Source of the DNA: an uncultured Clostridia bacterium
GTDB taxonomy: Bacteria > Bacillota > Clostridia > Oscillospirales > Acutalibacteraceae
Length of the DNA: 5,503 nt
NCBI GenBank assembly: GCA_945868935.1
Contig: CAMBNE010000096.1
Location: 1 to 5,503 of the forward strand
Reading direction: 5' to 3'
Numbering within the stretch: the stretch's first letter is position 1; each line of letters opens with the position of its first letter. The notes beneath the pieces are model-generated. The model was given only the letters and a program-made list of their open reading frames with translations, had not been told where the DNA came from and did no database searches. The translations under genes were made by a program, and so were the position numbers. This document shows positions 4,796 to 5,503 of the stretch, in pieces.

Positions 4796-5503
4796 TATAT
4801 TTTTTCCATTTTACTGAAGTTAGCCATAAGTTTTTTCGTTCCGGCTTTATCAAAAGAAATTTCAAGCATTGTATCGTTGCCCATTTTTTCTGTGCTGACA
4901 ATCATACCCTTGCCGAACACCTTGTGAAGTACACAGTCACCTACGTTATAGACTGTTCCGCTTTTTATTGCAGGCTGTTTATATCCTGCAAAGCTACCCG
5001 TTGAATATGAAGTTTTGTTTGCAGAACCGATTGAAATCCTGTCGCCTGAAGAAGAAAATGACGAGCCTGTTCTTGCAAAGGATTTGTTTTCTCCTGTAAA
5101 ATCAATGAGATTATCGGGAATTTCATTTACAAAACGTGAAACCTTATTATAGCTTGTTGAGCCGAACAACATTCTTGAGCGCGTCTTTGTAAGATAGAGC
5201 TTTTCCTTTGCTCGTGTGATTCCGACATACGCAAGTCTGCGTTCCTCATTAAGCTCGTCGGGATTCATAATTGACGACATTGACGGGAAGATTCCGTCCT
5301 CCATTCCTGCGATGAATACTACGGGAAATTCCAGTCCCTTTGCGCTGTGCAAGGTCATCATAACGCTGGTGTCAGCGTCTGCGTCGTAGTTGTCGATATC
5401 GGTTTGTAGTGAAATTTCCTCTAAAAATGCCGAAAGTGAAGCTTCGTCGTCGTAATCCTCCTCAAACTTGATTATATTTGAGGACAATTCTTCGATGTTT
5501 TCA
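4795..5503 (-). CDS. pcrA: ATP-dependent DNA helicase PcrA/UvrD, C-terminal part (5' end cut off by the window)
   Basis: The last 235 residues of a superfamily 1 3'-5' DNA helicase that usually has about 740. The frame is open to the window edge (ENIEELSSNIIKFEED), so the true start lies beyond it. VMMTLHSAKGLEFPVVFIAG is helicase motif V, and NEERRLAYVGITRAKEKLYL is motif VI with the ATP-sensing arginine. A serine/glycine-rich linker (fragment residues about 135-180) leads to a terminal domain, VGDCVLHKVFGKGMIVSTE...TMLEISFDKAGTKKLMANF. This resembles the Tudor-like domain through which PcrA is known to contact RNA polymerase. PcrA acts in nucleotide excision repair, rolling-circle replication and removal of RecA filaments or stalled polymerase. 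The lower match to UvrD versus PcrA cannot be judged from this fragment, but PcrA is the Firmicute orthologue. It is the upstream gene of the serine hydrolase. Confidence 0.95.
   Translation of the reverse strand, partial: ENIEELSSNIIKFEEDYDDEASLSAFLEEISLQTDIDNYDADADTSVMMTLHSAKGLEFPVVFIAGMEDGIFPSMSSIMNPDELNEERRLAYVGITRAKEKLYLTKTRSRMLFGSTSYNKVSRFVNEIPDNLIDFTGENKSFARTGSSFSSSGDRISIGSANKTSYSTGSFAGYKQPAIKSGTVYNVGDCVLHKVFGKGMIVSTEKMGNDTMLEISFDKAGTKKLMANFSKMEKI

Noticed and set aside
5485..5487. TTG as start of the helicase fragment
   Set aside because: The frame continues upstream with ENIEE, which matches PcrA, and motifs I-IV are missing, so the gene simply extends beyond the window.

Overview
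The window looks like chromosomal DNA from a low-to-moderate-GC Clostridia-type Firmicute, most likely a gut Ruminococcus/Eubacterium-like organism. This is inferred from the protein flavour (UvrX/DinB-like Y-family polymerase, PcrA, SplB-like radical SAM protein, clostridial cysteine-rich protein), strong GGAGG-type ribosome binding sites and GC-rich CGTAGGG hairpin repeats between genes. No rRNA, tRNA, CRISPR array or transposase gene was seen.

Layout. Positions 2-2148 hold three tightly packed plus-strand genes: the 3' part of a Y-family translesion DNA polymerase, a 78-residue protein of unknown function, and a spore-photoproduct-lyase-like (COG1533) radical SAM protein. Positions 2149-2620 are a gene-free convergent junction. 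It is filled with structured repeats: a 25-bp tandem array of small hairpins, an 18-bp tandem repeat, two arrangements of CGTAGGG/CCCTACG inverted repeats, and an intrinsic terminator for the minus-strand gene. Positions 2621-5503 carry three minus-strand genes. In transcription order they are the 3' part of pcrA (DNA helicase), a beta-lactamase-fold serine hydrolase that starts only 12 bases after the pcrA stop, and a cysteine-rich conserved protein of unknown function. A 19-bp inverted repeat lies between the last two genes and contains the Shine-Dalgarno sequence of the cysteine-rich gene.

How the genes may work together. The left cluster reads as a DNA-damage cassette: a lesion-bypass polymerase plus a radical SAM enzyme related to a thymine-dimer repair lyase. 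The radical SAM protein ends in EEQLSLFDMG, whose QLSLF matches the bacterial sliding-clamp-binding consensus. The polymerase has a related QISFL in its C-terminal third. Both may therefore be recruited to the same beta clamp, with the small middle protein as an uncharacterised partner. This is the most interesting hypothesis in the window. On the right, pcrA and the hydrolase are probably co-transcribed. The inverted repeat followed by a T-rich stretch may terminate that transcript while also controlling access to the next gene's ribosome binding site.
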